Source: Adineta ricciae
Lineage: Eukaryota > Rotifera > Eurotatoria > Adinetida > Adinetidae
Assembly: GCA_905250025.1 (NCBI GenBank)
Contig: CAJNOJ010000236.1
Span: 94,610 to 158,609 of the forward strand
Direction: 5' to 3'
Length of the DNA: 64,000 bases
Shown here: positions 36,792 to 47,583 of the stretch, piece after piece
How positions within the stretch are numbered: the stretch's first letter is position 1
Layout of the letters: every line of letters starts with the position of its first letter
Notes under the pieces: generated by a model
The model's database searches: none
The model's input: only the letters and a program-made list of their open reading frames with translations
What the model was told of the DNA's origin: nothing
Program-made: the position numbers and the translations under genes

Positions 36792-38395
36792 ATGTCGTTC
36801 GGCAAATCTCGTACAGTTACTCTTTGTTCCTTGGCGAATTTCATCAATGCTGCTGATCGAGCAATCATGCCCAGTGAGTTGATTTTGATGTTTTCTTCTA
36901 TGTACATGTCAAACATCAATACATGATACTTTCAGTTGCCATTATCCCAATGGCGAAGGAATTCAGTTGGAATTTACGATTACAAGGTTATATTCTATCA
37001 TCGTTTCCGATCGGATACTTAACAAGTCAAATATTTGCTCATATGTTCGTACGGCGTTTTGGCACAAAGAGTGTTCTTACCTTCGCGGTGTTTACATGGT
37101 CATTAGTCACCTTTGCAACACCGTTTTTGGCACCTTTGCCATTCCTATTGATATGTTCGAGAATTGCGCTCGGCTTTGGTGAAGGTTTAGGTAAGTCAAA
37201 AGTAAAAAATTCTAAACTAAGGTGTTGTCAAACGATTTTCTTTGTTCAGCATTACCAACAATATTTCATATATTCAGTAATTATGTACCAATGGAAGAAC
37301 GATCGAGATCGTTTAGTTATTTAATTGCCTTAGGATCAGTTGGACAAACGTTTGCAGCTGTGGTACGAACAGAACCGGAAGAGAACGATCAGAGAATTTT
37401 ATGTCTTTCATTTAGGTGTGTCCGCACATGGCATGGCGTACAGTTTTCTTTATTTTCGGTTTAATGGGTTTTTTGTGGTCATTTATGTGGATTGTAACTT
37501 ATCGTGATTTTAACATTTCTATGGGAAATGCAGGAGATGAAGAAGCTTTCATTCATCCATCATCTAAAGTATTGAAAAGATAGAGAATTTTCTTTGGTTA
37601 AACTTCTATTTTATGATTATTCTAGGTAGGAAATAAAAACTATCGATGGATCGAATTTATGTCGCAATGGCCACTATGGGCCATTTATATAGCGCATTTT
37701 GCTATGAATTGGTCGTCGTACATTGTTATGGTATGGTTACCATCGTACCTAACAACAACATTTGATGCTGATCCAACGAATTTATCATTTACAGCATTTC
37801 CATATGTTATGAATTGTTTGTCTGGTGTTGGTAAGTAAATGTATCTCGAAATTGAGTACACGAGAAGATTTGATTTAACGAAAAGAATGTTCTTCAAAAA
37901 TTTGACACATTGAATTTATTTTTCAGCCGCAGGCCATTTTGCAGATTCGCTCATTCAAAATCGATGGACTGTCTTGTCCGTTCGTCGATTGATGACCGCT
38001 ATTGGTCTACTCGGCCCTGGCCTCTTCATGCTTCTCTTCATATCAGTAGACAATCTTCTTCTAGCTGTTGTGTAATGTCCATTCACTCCACTATGATCTC
38101 CATTCTAATCTTCTATTGTTCTAGTTTCATATCAATCAGTATGGGCCTAAGCGCATGTAATTCTGCCGGTCACTTATCAAATCATGCTGATATAGCGCCT
38201 AATCATGCTGGCATAACGTTTGCTATATCGAATACACTCGCCACGATTCCTGGCATCTTAGCTGGCCCTGTAACAGCTGAACTAGTACAAGCGAGTCATG
38301 GTCGTTGGTTTCCAGTATTTATTCTTGCAAGTGGTGTTAATTTTGTTGGCGCGATTATCTATCAAAGTCAAAGCGCATCGACACAAATACTGTGA
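36792..38395 (+). CDS. SLC17/PHT4-type anion transporter (MFS)
   Basis: This is a major-facilitator transporter of the organic anion/phosphate (SLC17, plant PHT4) branch, which moves anions such as phosphate, glutamate, sialic acid or nucleotides. The start is ATG 36792 (MSFGKSRTVTLCSLANFINA, then ADRAIMP), joined across a 60-bp intron to IAIIPMAKEFSWN. Later blocks are GYILSSFPIGYLTSQIFAHM, VRRFGTKSVLTFAVFTWSLV, SRIALGFGEGLG (the GEG motif of the family), FSNYVPMEERSRSFSYLIAL, CPHMAWRTVFFIFGLMGFLW, FAMNWSSYIVMVWLPSYL, and HADIAPNHAGITFAISNTLA with TIPGILAGPVTAEL. The last is the signature of SLC17A9 and PHT4 members. Six short introns interrupt the gene. Length is about 440 residues and the topology is about 12 helices. 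Which anion it carries, and whether it sits in the plasma membrane or an organelle, is not evident. Confidence 0.85.
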
Positions 38396-38674
38396 AGAAG
38401 TTTTCTTAGACATAATTTAATAGACAGTAATCAGTGGTTTTCTTTCTTGTTTGTAAAAAAAGATCTGTTTATATGATGAATGTAGTTACGAAATCTGATT
38501 GAAATGAAAGATAAATCGTATTCTTTTTTTTTTTGTTTCGTTTAAGCTTAAAGATATGATTATTCAGTTCGAAGATAGAAAGAAATACTTAATCTATGAT
38601 CTTATGTGTATTTTGTACTCACGAAGAAGCAAATTGTAAACTGAACTTCTTCGAAATATCACTGTTTTTAGATC
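38396..38674 (+). promoter_or_regulatory. Spacer before DPH5 with acceptor near the start codon
   Basis: The 279-bp gap between the transporter stop and the DPH5 start ends in TGTTTTTAG (38663-38671), three bases before the DPH5 ATG. This fits trans-splicing of DPH5, possibly from a longer precursor. Confidence 0.4.
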
Positions 38675-39794
38675 ATGCTTTACTTTATTGGTCTTGGCTT
38701 AGCTGATGTTGACGATTTGACTGTCAAAGGTTTACGGATAATTAAAAATTGTAAAGAAGTATATTTGGAGACATATACAACGATTTTACAAGTCGATCAG
38801 AAGACCTTGGAAGAATATTTAGGCATCCAGCTCATTCCGGCTGATAGAGAACTCGTTGAACTTTCTGCTGGTAAGACACAAAGAAAAGTCTTTGCTGGCA
38901 AACTTCCGTTTTATTCAAAGACAAGATTTTAAAGAACGCTGGTGAATACGATGTCGCATTTCTTGTCGGTGGCGATCCACTTTCTGCAACGACACATACA
39001 GATTTGATTCTACGCGCTGTAGAATTGAATATCCCGTATAAAATTATTCATAATGCATCAATTATGAACGCTATCGGTAGCTGTGGATTACAGGTAAGGT
39101 TTGTTTCATTCGATTGACAAGATTCTATTCGTATTATTGTATGAAAAGTTATATCATTTCGGTGAAACGGTTTCCATTGTATTCTGGACAGACACGTGGC
39201 GACCGACAAGCTTCTGCGAGAAGATAATTGCTAACCGACGACGTGGGCTACACACTCTTTGTTTATTGGGTAAAATCGAAATTTTACGAAGAGAATGAGT
39301 TTTACAGAAATGAATATTTTAGATATTAAGGTTAAAGAACAAGATGAAGCTAGTTATATGAAGTAAGATTCACAAATTGCTTTCAGCGAGGTTATATACG
39401 AATGGATTTAGAAAAACTAAAACATATTTACCGCCTCGATTTATGACAACAGCGCAAGCAGCCTCGCAAATACTCGAATCAGCTAAGCAATTACAAGTCG
39501 AAGATCGTATGTCTATTTAGTCTGTTGAAAAACTTCGATGTTATTCATACGTTTTTAGTTATCAATGATAAAACGCTATGCATTGGTGCAGCACGGATTG
39601 GTTGGTCGGATGAGAAATTCGTTACAACAACTTTACGCCGCATGGCAGATGAAGTGGATTTAGGTCGTCCGTTACATTCGCTTGTTATTGTTGGACAGCT
39701 ACATCCACTTGAAATTGATTATCTCAAAATTAATACACTTGAGTCATCCTTTGATCAATTAGCTCTTGAGAATAATCAATGTCTGAATCGTTAA
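38675..39794 (+). CDS. DPH5: Diphthine methyl ester synthase
   Basis: DPH5 is the SAM-dependent methyltransferase that tetramethylates the modified histidine of elongation factor 2 during diphthamide synthesis. The sequence starts [20 protein letters not shown], followed by [10 protein letters not shown] and [12 protein letters not shown]. Later exons give [20 protein letters not shown] (the GDP SAM-site block), [65 protein letters not shown] and [20 protein letters not shown]. The C-terminus contains [18 protein letters not shown]. Introns of about 50 bp split the gene into about six exons. All conserved blocks and the overall length (about 280 residues) agree with the family. It sits 312 bp upstream of a glutaredoxin gene on the same strand. 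Confidence 0.95.
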
Positions 39795-40106
39795 ACTGAA
39801 ACAAAATGTTCTTTGTTATTGTTTTTTTCTCATAGTTATTCAAAAGAACAGTAAGCTGTTTTGTTACACAAAGAAAAACTTAATTTCCATCGACAATATC
39901 TATCAGAACAGTGCAAATCGAAACACCAAAGACATCGGTTTTTGTTTCAGAGAGTCATATTCGAGTGTTCTACTCTTTTCGTTCGTGTTACATACCAGGA
40001 CATCTGATATCTTCCATTCTCTTTCGTTTGATGCACGCAATTTATTTATCATTGTTCTTTTAGATTGTTTTGATTCATATTTTTTGCTTCGCCTCGTCGA
40101 CTCATC
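39795..40106 (+). other. Intergenic spacer between DPH5 and glutaredoxin
   Basis: No gene is seen. An acceptor-like TTCTTTTAG at 40055-40063 lies 43 bases before the glutaredoxin ATG and may be an SL acceptor. Confidence 0.4.
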
Positions 40107-40511
40107 ATGACGTCTACTGATTCCAATGAAAAATCCTCAAAAGAAAGCATCAAGGAAAAAATTAACCAATTAATCAAAGATAACACAGTAATGGTCTTTT
40201 CAAAGGTTTACTGTAAGTGTTTCATATCTTCTTCTTCGCGATTCAATTCTTTTTTCCAAGGCCCATATTGCACAAAGGCAAAAAAAGTTCTTGGTAAATA
40301 TAAACTAAAGAGTTACAAAGTCATTGAACTTGACAAGATCGACGATGGCGATGAATACCAAGATATTCTTGGAGAAATGACCGATGCAGATACTGTTCCT
40401 CGAGTTTTTATTGCTGGAGAATGTATTGGCGGTGGAGATGACACCGAACGATTAGACAAGCAAGGCGAGCTGGAGAAGATTTTGAAAAAAGCAGATGCAT
40501 TAGAGAATTGA
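40107..40511 (+). CDS. Dithiol glutaredoxin (CPYC)
   Basis: This is a glutathione-dependent thiol-disulfide oxidoreductase, cytosolic or mitochondrial. Exon 1 (from 40107) gives a polar N-terminus (MTSTDSNEKSSKESIKEKI), then NTVMVFSKVY. An intron of about 48 bp (GTAAGT to CCAAG) separates it from exon 2. The splice restores VYCPYCTKAKKVL, the classic dithiol active site. The rest carries TVPRVFIAGECIGGGDDTER, which includes the cis-proline (TVPR) and the GGGDD glutathione-binding loop, and ends LEKILKKADALEN. Length is about 117 residues, normal for GLRX/Grx1-2. There is no obvious targeting sequence. Removing the intron matters, because an unspliced reading would hide the first active-site cysteine. 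Confidence 0.93.
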   Translation: MTSTDSNEKSSKESIKEKINQLIKDNTVMVFSKVYCKCFISSSSRFNSFFQGPYCTKAKKVLGKYKLKSYKVIELDKIDDGDEYQDILGEMTDADTVPRVFIAGECIGGGDDTERLDKQGELEKILKKADALEN

Positions 40512-42320
40512 ATTACCAAATAGCTTTGCAGAAACACTTTTTTGCTTTTAAATTTTAATCCCGCGAATGAAAATTTCTGTTCATTTTTTGAAAAATTTAT
40601 GAATAAAATATTCTGAGAATGTTATTGTAACTACCAGGAATGTCTATCATTTATCCGAGTAGCGTAGAAATCGTTAATTCGATTCGAGTGCTCGAGTTTT
40701 AAACTATTCAACTTCCACCATCGCCCACCCTCTCCGTAAATGTTTCATTAAAATCACAAGTAACGCTCATCCGTTGGATTCACTGACCCTTTTCTGAAAG
40801 TACCAGAAAACTAGTAGATAAACGTTCTCATTTAGATCTCAATCTAATTGACTTCGAATTGAAGTTACTTTTATGCTCATTCTTTCACTTTTTGCTTCAT
40901 TCATGTCAGATTACTTTCAAATTATTTGTCCAAAGCCGTAAACAAAACGAACACTGTTTATAAAAAAAAAACAATTTACTTTTCCTTATTTTATCTCCTC
41001 AAAGCAATGCAAATAACCGCCTAGTCGTTCGTCGGCCTGTCTCCGGTCGGTCACTTACGGCTAGCCGTTTCTATGTATTTTCCTATTTTTATTTTATTCA
41101 GGTGAAGATGTTATCTGAGAAGAAGTCCGCTCTGGAAAAACAATCCATATTCGAGATCGTAAGAACTTAACATTGTAGGTATACCGCCCTCTGCTAAAGA
41201 TTCCATTCATCTTTTTATCACCAGGCACCTTAAAAGGCTGCCGGATATGTTTGTGTAATATAACTGTTTGTATAATTGTGATGTTATCAATGTATTGATG
41301 CGTATGAATATCCAACAATCCAAAGTTAATCAGCTATTCCGTTTTGTTCTACATATTGATGCTTCAAACACTATCGCCTAAAAAAGTCCCTTGTAAAAAA
41401 TCGTCCTATGTCTAAAAACACAGCATAGAATATTTTTATTGAAAATCTAACAATTGATTCGAGATCTTGCATCCAGATGACCCTTTCGATTAACCCTTAT
41501 TCGGCAATACAAGAACTAATCGTTAGCTAATTAACTAATTAGTATTTGCGAAAATTAACATAGGATTCGGGATGTTCGAGCTGGATTACGTCATCATTGG
41601 TCGATCTTTGATTTATAATATGCTACAATCTGATTGGATTATGCAAGCAAACAAACAAACAAACTTTATGTACTTTCATGACTGTATCTTTGACGCTATG
41701 GCCCTTACTTTCAGAAAAGAGAACAAAGAAATGTTTTACAACTGCTCACGATTGAGCAATATGATCGTTGTTTTCGATAATGTTAAAAGTTTTTTTTTAA
41801 AGTAGAGCAATACAAGCTATGTAACTCTGAAACACAGAATAAACGCGTCCTAACACGTTTAGGCGTGTTTTCAATAGTTGATGCATTAAAACGCGTCTGA
41901 AATAAAAACCCTTTTCCATTCAGGATCGACTCATTGACAATGATAAGAGGCAAAGCAAGACTTCATCAACTTCAATTAGTATTTGAAGTCTGAACTCTCA
42001 CCTTTCTAAGAGCTCATTTCTTTCATTCTCAAGATTACTTATAAAAACTTAAACAAATTCGTCTCTATAGAACGGCCTCTATGGCTTCAACATTAACTTC
42101 GGATACGATTTGTCAAACGTCGCCGACTTCAATCGTAAGATTTACCCTTCGTAACATAATTCATACTAGCAATGTCCATTATCTAAAGACATTCAATGTG
42201 TTGACTTATCGTTAATTCTCTAATGGAAACGTTCTCGGCGCATTCTAATGGAAAGACATCCGTAGAATGCTTCTCTGAAAAGTTATATGATGACATGTGA
42301 TTTTAAGATAAGGGATGATT
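40512..42320. other. Intergenic region carrying dispersed repeat copy A
   Basis: No supported gene is present. From about 40760 to 41640 lies copy A of a diverged dispersed repeat (listed separately). A short GCGTCC/ACGTTT module (about 41843-41900) recurs at about 46437-46470. An open frame at 41572-41805 overlaps the repeat and is not convincing. Confidence 0.5.
40760..41640 (+). repeat. Dispersed direct repeat, copy A
   Basis: Copy A aligns in the same orientation with 47838-48555. Shared anchors are TTGGATTCACTGACCCTTTT (40775 and 47856), CTAGTCGTTCGTCGG followed by the CTCCGGTC and GGCTAGCCGT blocks (about 41021-41068 and 48142-48188), TGTAATATAACTGTTT (about 41252 and 48245), and GATTCGAGA (about 41457 and 48457) followed by TTCGATTAACCCT. 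Divergence is substantial and indels are present. No open reading frame is conserved between the two, so this behaves as an old non-coding repeat, perhaps a transposon remnant. Confidence 0.6.
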
Positions 42321-44891
42321 TTATTTCATAGCACGAAAAGAAGAGCGCTGCAGTTTATTATCCACACGTTCCAGGTTTCTTTCGAATGTTAAAAGATGTG
42401 GATGATTTGGTGACATCGAACACTTAGCAATTTCAACAGCGCGTTCACAATAGAAGTGAGCTTTTGGATAATCTCCTATACTGTCATACACCAAGCCGAT
42501 GTTGTTGTAAGATGCGGCAAAATCAGGATGGCTTGCAGGAAGTGATTGTTGTCGAATCAGAAGAGTTTTCTCACAATATTCGAGTGCTTTTCGATAATCA
42601 CCCATACTGTCATACACCAAACCGATGTTGTTGTACGAAGTGCCTATACTAGGATGGCTTGCAGGAAGTGAATGTTGTTTAATTGAAAGAGCTTTCTCAT
42701 AGTATTCGAGTGCTTTTCGATAATCACCCATACTGTCATACACCGAGCCGATATTGTTGTAGGATGTGGCTATACCAGGATGGTTTGCAGGAAGTGATTG
42801 TTGTAGAATCGAAAGAGCTTTCTCATAGTATTCGAGTGCTTTTCGATAATCACCCATACTGTCATACACCGAGCCGATGTTGTTGTACGATGTGGCTAAA
42901 TCAGGATGGTTTGCAGGAAGTGATTGTTGTAGAATCGAAAGAGCTTTCTCATAGTATTCGAGTGCTTCTGGATAATGACCCATACTGTTATACGCCAAGC
43001 CGATGTTGTTGTAGGATGTGGCTATACCAGAATGGTTTGCAGGAAGTGAATGTTGTTTAATTGAAAGAGCTTTCTCATAGTATTCGAGTGCTTTTCGATA
43101 ATCACCCATACTGTCATACACCGAGCCGATGTTGTTGTAGGATGTGGCTATACCAGGATGGTTTGCAGGAAGTGATTGTAGTTCAATTGAAAGAGTTTTC
43201 TCATAGTATTCGAGTGCTTTTCGATAATCACCCATACTGTCATACACCGAGCCGATGTTGCTGTACGATGTGGCTAAATCAGGATGGTTTGCGGGAAGTG
43301 AATGTTGTTTAATTGAAAGAGTTTTCTCATAGTATTCGAGTGCTTTTCGATAATCACCCATACTGTTATACACCAAGCCGATGTTGCTGTAGGATGTGGC
43401 TATATTAGGATGGTTTACGGGAAATGATTTTTCGAAAAGCACAAGTGATTTGGCATAGAATGTTATGGCTTCCTGAAACAAGCCTTGTTCGTATCGGACA
43501 CGACCAAGTTGATGATATATCAATTCTTCATCACTGTCATCTGATGTTTGGTTGAGTAAAGTATCATAAATCGCCTTAGCCTTGTTATGTTGACCCAACT
43601 GAATCAGTAGCTGGCCTAAACGCATCCAACCTTTACCACCGAGACGACTCTCGCGACGAATATGATCAGTGAGTGTGCGTAACTCTTCGTCAGAATCAAG
43701 AGTCAACGAGATATTCACTTCATAAAGTGACCGATCAATGCCAATGACTTTCATATGATGAATGCGAAACACGGTGTGCATTGAAAACAGCACTTCGTTT
43801 TCTTGTAAGAAGCGACCACGATTCCCAACTAAGGCAAACGGTGTTGTTGACTGAGAAGGATCAACCTGTATTACGAAGAGAATGCCTACTAACTTGGGAT
43901 TGTCTGCGTTACTTTTCGCATAGGAAAACGAGACGTCACGTTGCATACTGGTAGAGAAGAAGCTATTGAATGACATCAACCCGCCTATCGTGTTTCTTAG
44001 TTCTCGAAAATCTGTGTGAGGTAGACCTTGTCCACGATATACTGTAAACACACGGGAACTCCAAGGTGTGTTAACAAACTGTTCGTTGTGCAACTGTTCT
44101 ATGTTGCGATGAAGATCAGTGATGAAGAATCCCATTCGAACAAGAACATCACCATCCATGACTCGTAGTGCATCGTTGAGCATGGAATGCAAGGAATTAC
44201 CTCTTGTATACCACCAGATGGGCTTATTTGCACGGTAATCACGTACTGATTGCTTAACATCATTAGAATGTGTACCATCGAGAGTGATTAGTCCAGGATG
44301 ATGCCTGACAAACTTTTCGATGTGTTTGTCTTCGAATTCGATCGTTAACAAGATCTCTTTGAAGAGTTGTGTGTACATGAAAGATGGATTGAGCAGATCC
44401 AATCTTTTGCCAGATGGTACAAAACTGATTGGTGTGACAGTGGGCTCATCTTGGAGAAACGTGTTCTGAATGGCTTGGCAGAGTGATGTTATATCAGTGA
44501 AAACATCTTTGATCTTGTTCCAATGTCTAGCCCATTGTTCATGATATGATTTGTTTTGACAAAAGATGAAAATCGTGTGTAATGGAGGAATATCGTGGAT
44601 ACAACGCACAAGATATTGTCCAAGTGCACCAGACACGATTAGATAGACTTGATGGTCATTACAATTGAGTATATATTCGACACATTCATCATTATCCGTG
44701 AATGTAGTGACATTGTCAGTAATGTGTTCAAGTTGTGCAATTGTTAACTGGCAATCAGCATTGTTATGATCAATCTGATTGTCGAGCCAGATCACAACGA
44801 CGTCTTGCATCTTTTTAATATCGACCGATCGGCGATTATCTACTGCGCTGAAAGTTCTGATTAATTTTCTGCTAGTTGTTGTTGCCTTCAC
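42321..44891 (-). CDS. ADP-ribosyltransferase fused to TPR repeats
   Basis: Intronless, 856 residues. N-terminal residues 30-140 (VVIWLDNQIDHNNADCQLT, VYLIVSGALGQYLVRCIHDI, FIFCQNKSYHEQWA) form an alpha/beta module that I associate with bdelloid ADP-ribosyltransferases. Next is an arginine-type mono-ADP-ribosyltransferase domain of the R-S-E class: VYRGQGLP (Arg near residue 285), FNSFFSTSMQ (STS near 314) and LQENEVLF (ExE near 364). TPR repeats fill the C-terminal half: two degenerate units (KGWMRLGQLLIQLGQHNKA, HQLGRVRYEQGLFQEAITFY), then eight 42-residue kinesin-light-chain-like units (residues 494-829). In these units ATSYNNIGSVYDSMGDYRKA and LEYYEKALSI recur almost unchanged. The enzyme would transfer ADP-ribose from NAD to a protein arginine; the TPR array would choose partners. 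It lacks a signal peptide, so it is probably intracellular. The catalytic triad appears intact. Confidence 0.85.
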   Translation of the reverse strand: MKATTTSRKLIRTFSAVDNRRSVDIKKMQDVVVIWLDNQIDHNNADCQLTIAQLEHITDNVTTFTDNDECVEYILNCNDHQVYLIVSGALGQYLVRCIHDIPPLHTIFIFCQNKSYHEQWARHWNKIKDVFTDITSLCQAIQNTFLQDEPTVTPISFVPSGKRLDLLNPSFMYTQLFKEILLTIEFEDKHIEKFVRHHPGLITLDGTHSNDVKQSVRDYRANKPIWWYTRGNSLHSMLNDALRVMDGDVLVRMGFFITDLHRNIEQLHNEQFVNTPWSSRVFTVYRGQGLPHTDFRELRNTIGGLMSFNSFFSTSMQRDVSFSYAKSNADNPKLVGILFVIQVDPSQSTTPFALVGNRGRFLQENEVLFSMHTVFRIHHMKVIGIDRSLYEVNISLTLDSDEELRTLTDHIRRESRLGGKGWMRLGQLLIQLGQHNKAKAIYDTLLNQTSDDSDEELIYHQLGRVRYEQGLFQEAITFYAKSLVLFEKSFPVNHPNIATSYSNIGLVYNSMGDYRKALEYYEKTLSIKQHSLPANHPDLATSYSNIGSVYDSMGDYRKALEYYEKTLSIELQSLPANHPGIATSYNNIGSVYDSMGDYRKALEYYEKALSIKQHSLPANHSGIATSYNNIGLAYNSMGHYPEALEYYEKALSILQQSLPANHPDLATSYNNIGSVYDSMGDYRKALEYYEKALSILQQSLPANHPGIATSYNNIGSVYDSMGDYRKALEYYEKALSIKQHSLPASHPSIGTSYNNIGLVYDSMGDYRKALEYCEKTLLIRQQSLPASHPDFAASYNNIGLVYDSIGDYPKAHFYCERAVEIAKCSMSPNHPHLLTFERNLERVDNKLQRSSFRAMK
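42405..43412 (-). repeat. Eight tandem 126-bp units within the ART-TPR gene
   Basis: The TPR units repeat at DNA level with a 126-bp period. The plus-strand phrase TCATAGTATTCGAGTGCTTT recurs once per unit in most units, and CCCATACTGT plus ATACACC recur in nearly all. The units differ mainly at the few codons between LSI and SLPAN. Such high DNA identity implies recent unit duplication or gene conversion. Confidence 0.9.
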
Positions 44892-46913
44892 TCACTCTGA
44901 TTTGGTGCTGTGTTGGTTAACTCACAATAAAAAGAGTAACTTCGTTGATAAATTTTTTTATTCTTTCTTCTTTCTACTGCATTCGCAGAGTTATCTTTTT
45001 TTATGCAGAACATCTGAAGAACGAGACAAACATGCCTGTAGAGAATGCAATTGTTGCTATACAAATATTGAAAAAGTGAAAAGAAAGTGTTTAGTAAAAG
45101 ACGTAATTTAACTGAAATAAATCGAAACAGTTTCTATTAGTATAATACGCTTCTGTCTGAAAAAAGTGTCGCAGAGAGGTTAAACCTTACCTGCTCGAGA
45201 TGCTAAAAGTCTATTCATCCTAGTGGATCTAAATGTGTTCGTAACCGTTCAAAAAACGAATGATGAGATGCTGTTGTAATCGGGAAACATGAACGTTTGT
45301 TCATCTTTTCTTTCACCTTGAATCAAACGTGATAAAATGAGCTTTCGTAAATGTATCGTTTGTTGTTAAATCTAATCGGGAAGTAATATTAATGTTGAAA
45401 AAGGTCTACTTCGAAGAGATATAAGTCTGAAATTGATTTTGGCCGCTGCATATAAGATCTTTCAATTGAGTTTTAGCAGAAATGGACAAAAAGGAAGCAT
45501 GCAATCGCCATAGACGTCGACTAAGTATGAATAAATTTGTTGATACACAAAGAATTGTTTTACTGGCACATGCTCACTGTGTAACAATTCATAGAATGCC
45601 ACTCTCTTGTTTCAGTTTTATTTTGAAATAATGACGATATACTAATCCATTCGACTCGAGACAATTTTTATCCAATCCTTTTGTTCAACAGTAACCTAAT
45701 CTATTTGATTGACAAAAACGAAAGACATCTATTCTATATGATATGATTGATCACTCTATCTTCATTTTATTCAAAGTAAAAATACAAATAAAAATAAATG
45801 TCGAATACGTGCACAAGTTTAGTTTTTCATCACTTGCTTCATTCGTTGTGTATATCTTTAATTGTGCATAGATTTTCGATGGATTGAAGACAAATATCTT
45901 CGTATTATTTTATTAATCATGTTACATATACAGATGTATAATGCATGCCACTTGCGAAGTCTGTTGGATACAAAACAGCAACAGTTGATTCAGTTGTCGA
46001 AGCAGGTGAGATTGGAGTAGTTGTTGTTAACTGTTCAGAATACGTTCACATGATATTGGATGAACATAGGTGAGAGAATCTTACGAGTGTGTTGATCAAG
46101 AGGAGAAAGCCAAAACTTGATCTATTTCAGATAGTATTTGAAGTAGAGCGAAGTAGTTGAAGTCTGAAGTCTCGCTTTTTCTCTCTTGGAAAATCCGTTT
46201 TTAGTAATGATTTCTTTTCAAAACTTACTTCATTTATTGTACTGAATATTATCTTTTTCTATGTCGAAACTGTTAGCCTACTCGTTCGGCATTACCTTCT
46301 GCCAATAGCTATGGTCCTAATTCATAAAAAGGGTTGACCAGTTTTTAATTGGAGAACATGGTGACACAGACTGAAGCTGTGGGAATAGGATACTTTTTTC
46401 GGCAAAAAAAATCAGAAATGTGGTTCAATGCATCCGAAAGACGCGTCCGGATGCGTTTATGCCTGCGTTTCAAACACATCTATACTAAAAAAGAATTTCA
46501 CATGGGGAGGACGATTTATGTAGCAGACAACGTCTTAACCTCACCCAACCCGATTAAATTTATATCTGATGAAACAGTTAGTTGAATAATAAATTTTCTA
46601 CCCAATAATTCAACTCCGATGATAGTTATGCATGATCATATTGAAATGAAATAGTGAAAAAGCTTTATTCCAACAATTAGAGATATTTGTAACATTTCCT
46701 GGGTTCGTCCATGAGAAAATAATGGGATTCTGTGTCATTGAATAACGTAGAATAATCTTTCCTCTCGTGTCATTCACTTTTCTTATCACGTAGAAGACTG
46801 ATTATAGAGAATATCAAGTACAAATACTATGTGCGAAAGAGGTTTGTTGTGTAAAATAGCATCTGATGATGAGTATATCGCATTTATCAATAATATTTTT
46901 CTTCAAATGAATT
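44892..46913. other. 2-kb interval without recognised gene
   Basis: This lies upstream of the ART-TPR gene, so its promoter should be within the first few hundred bases. The rest is AT-rich and without supported coding sequence. A GCGTCC/GCGTTT module near 46437-46470 resembles the one near 41843. Confidence 0.5.
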
Positions 46914-47583
46914 GTGATTTTTCTATTCGGAACAATTCGACATGCTCTGAATGTTATGCTTTTATCTCAACAACTATTTCGTTTCAATTTCTGTGACCTA
47001 CTTTTCCTTTTTTCGTCGTTGGCGAATTTTATTTCAATCGCATCTGGTCTTATTTGCCGTTTATTCGCTGGATGGTTTGTTGATTCAACCACTATACGGG
47101 TCGATGTCTCTAAAAACTTCGTACGTTTGTTCTTAACGTAGCACGACCAGCCGAATTTTGGTTCATCTTTTTAGCAATCGTTGATCGATGGTTGCTGCCA
47201 AACCGGAATATTTATTTTCGTCGAATGGGTACGGTAAAGAATGGCAAATGAAGTATGATTGTTGTTTTCATTCTCTCAGTCATAGTACTTCCTCATGTTA
47301 TCTATTCTTATGAACCAAACCTAGTATATGCACCTTTACGATGTTATGGAGTGACACTTACTTGTCGTTTTGTAACCGACGCACTATTTATACTTGGAAG
47401 CATTTTCATTCTGCTGGTATTGATGCTCGTCTTCGGATTCTTGACTATTCGAAATATACGTCAATCACGAAAATCTGCTCAACCAAACACTATCGTTTCG
47501 GTGGAAAAACGATCACACAAAGTTTTCAGTAGATCTGATTATAACACTGTGAAAGGTCTGCTCGTGTGTGAGTGTCAATCGTA
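46914..47583 (+). pseudogene. Broken rhodopsin-like GPCR (frameshifted)
   Basis: Parts of a seven-helix receptor are visible in different frames. They include TM1/TM2-like segments (LFGTIRHALNVMLLSQQ, CDLLFLFSSLANFISIASGL), then after a frame change FIFLAIVDRWLLPNRNIYFR (a DRY-like DRW at the end of TM3; about 47160-47225). After another change come TM4 (MIVVFILSVIVLPHVIYSY), a Cys-containing loop (LRCYGVTLTCRFVTD), and TM5 (LFILGSIFILLVLMLVFGFL) with a basic loop. A stop at 47581 precedes TM6 and TM7. No intron arrangement I can find restores one frame, and the last two helices are absent. It resembles the divergent receptor families expanded in rotifers. Confidence 0.6.

Noticed and set aside
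41000-41080. tRNA-like GC-rich block (GGCTAGCCG)
   Set aside because: It lacks the B-box GGTTCGANTCC and a foldable acceptor stem; it is a conserved block of the dispersed repeat.
42464-43312. Plus-strand open frames with repeated SHSIRVLFDNHPYCHTPSR-type sequence
   Set aside because: These are antisense shadows of the 126-bp TPR repeats of the minus-strand ART-TPR gene; the repetition comes from that gene.
42405-43412. Possible CRISPR-like or satellite array
   Set aside because: The 126-bp period is an exact multiple of three, in frame, and encodes 42-residue TPR units; this is a coding repeat in a eukaryotic genome.
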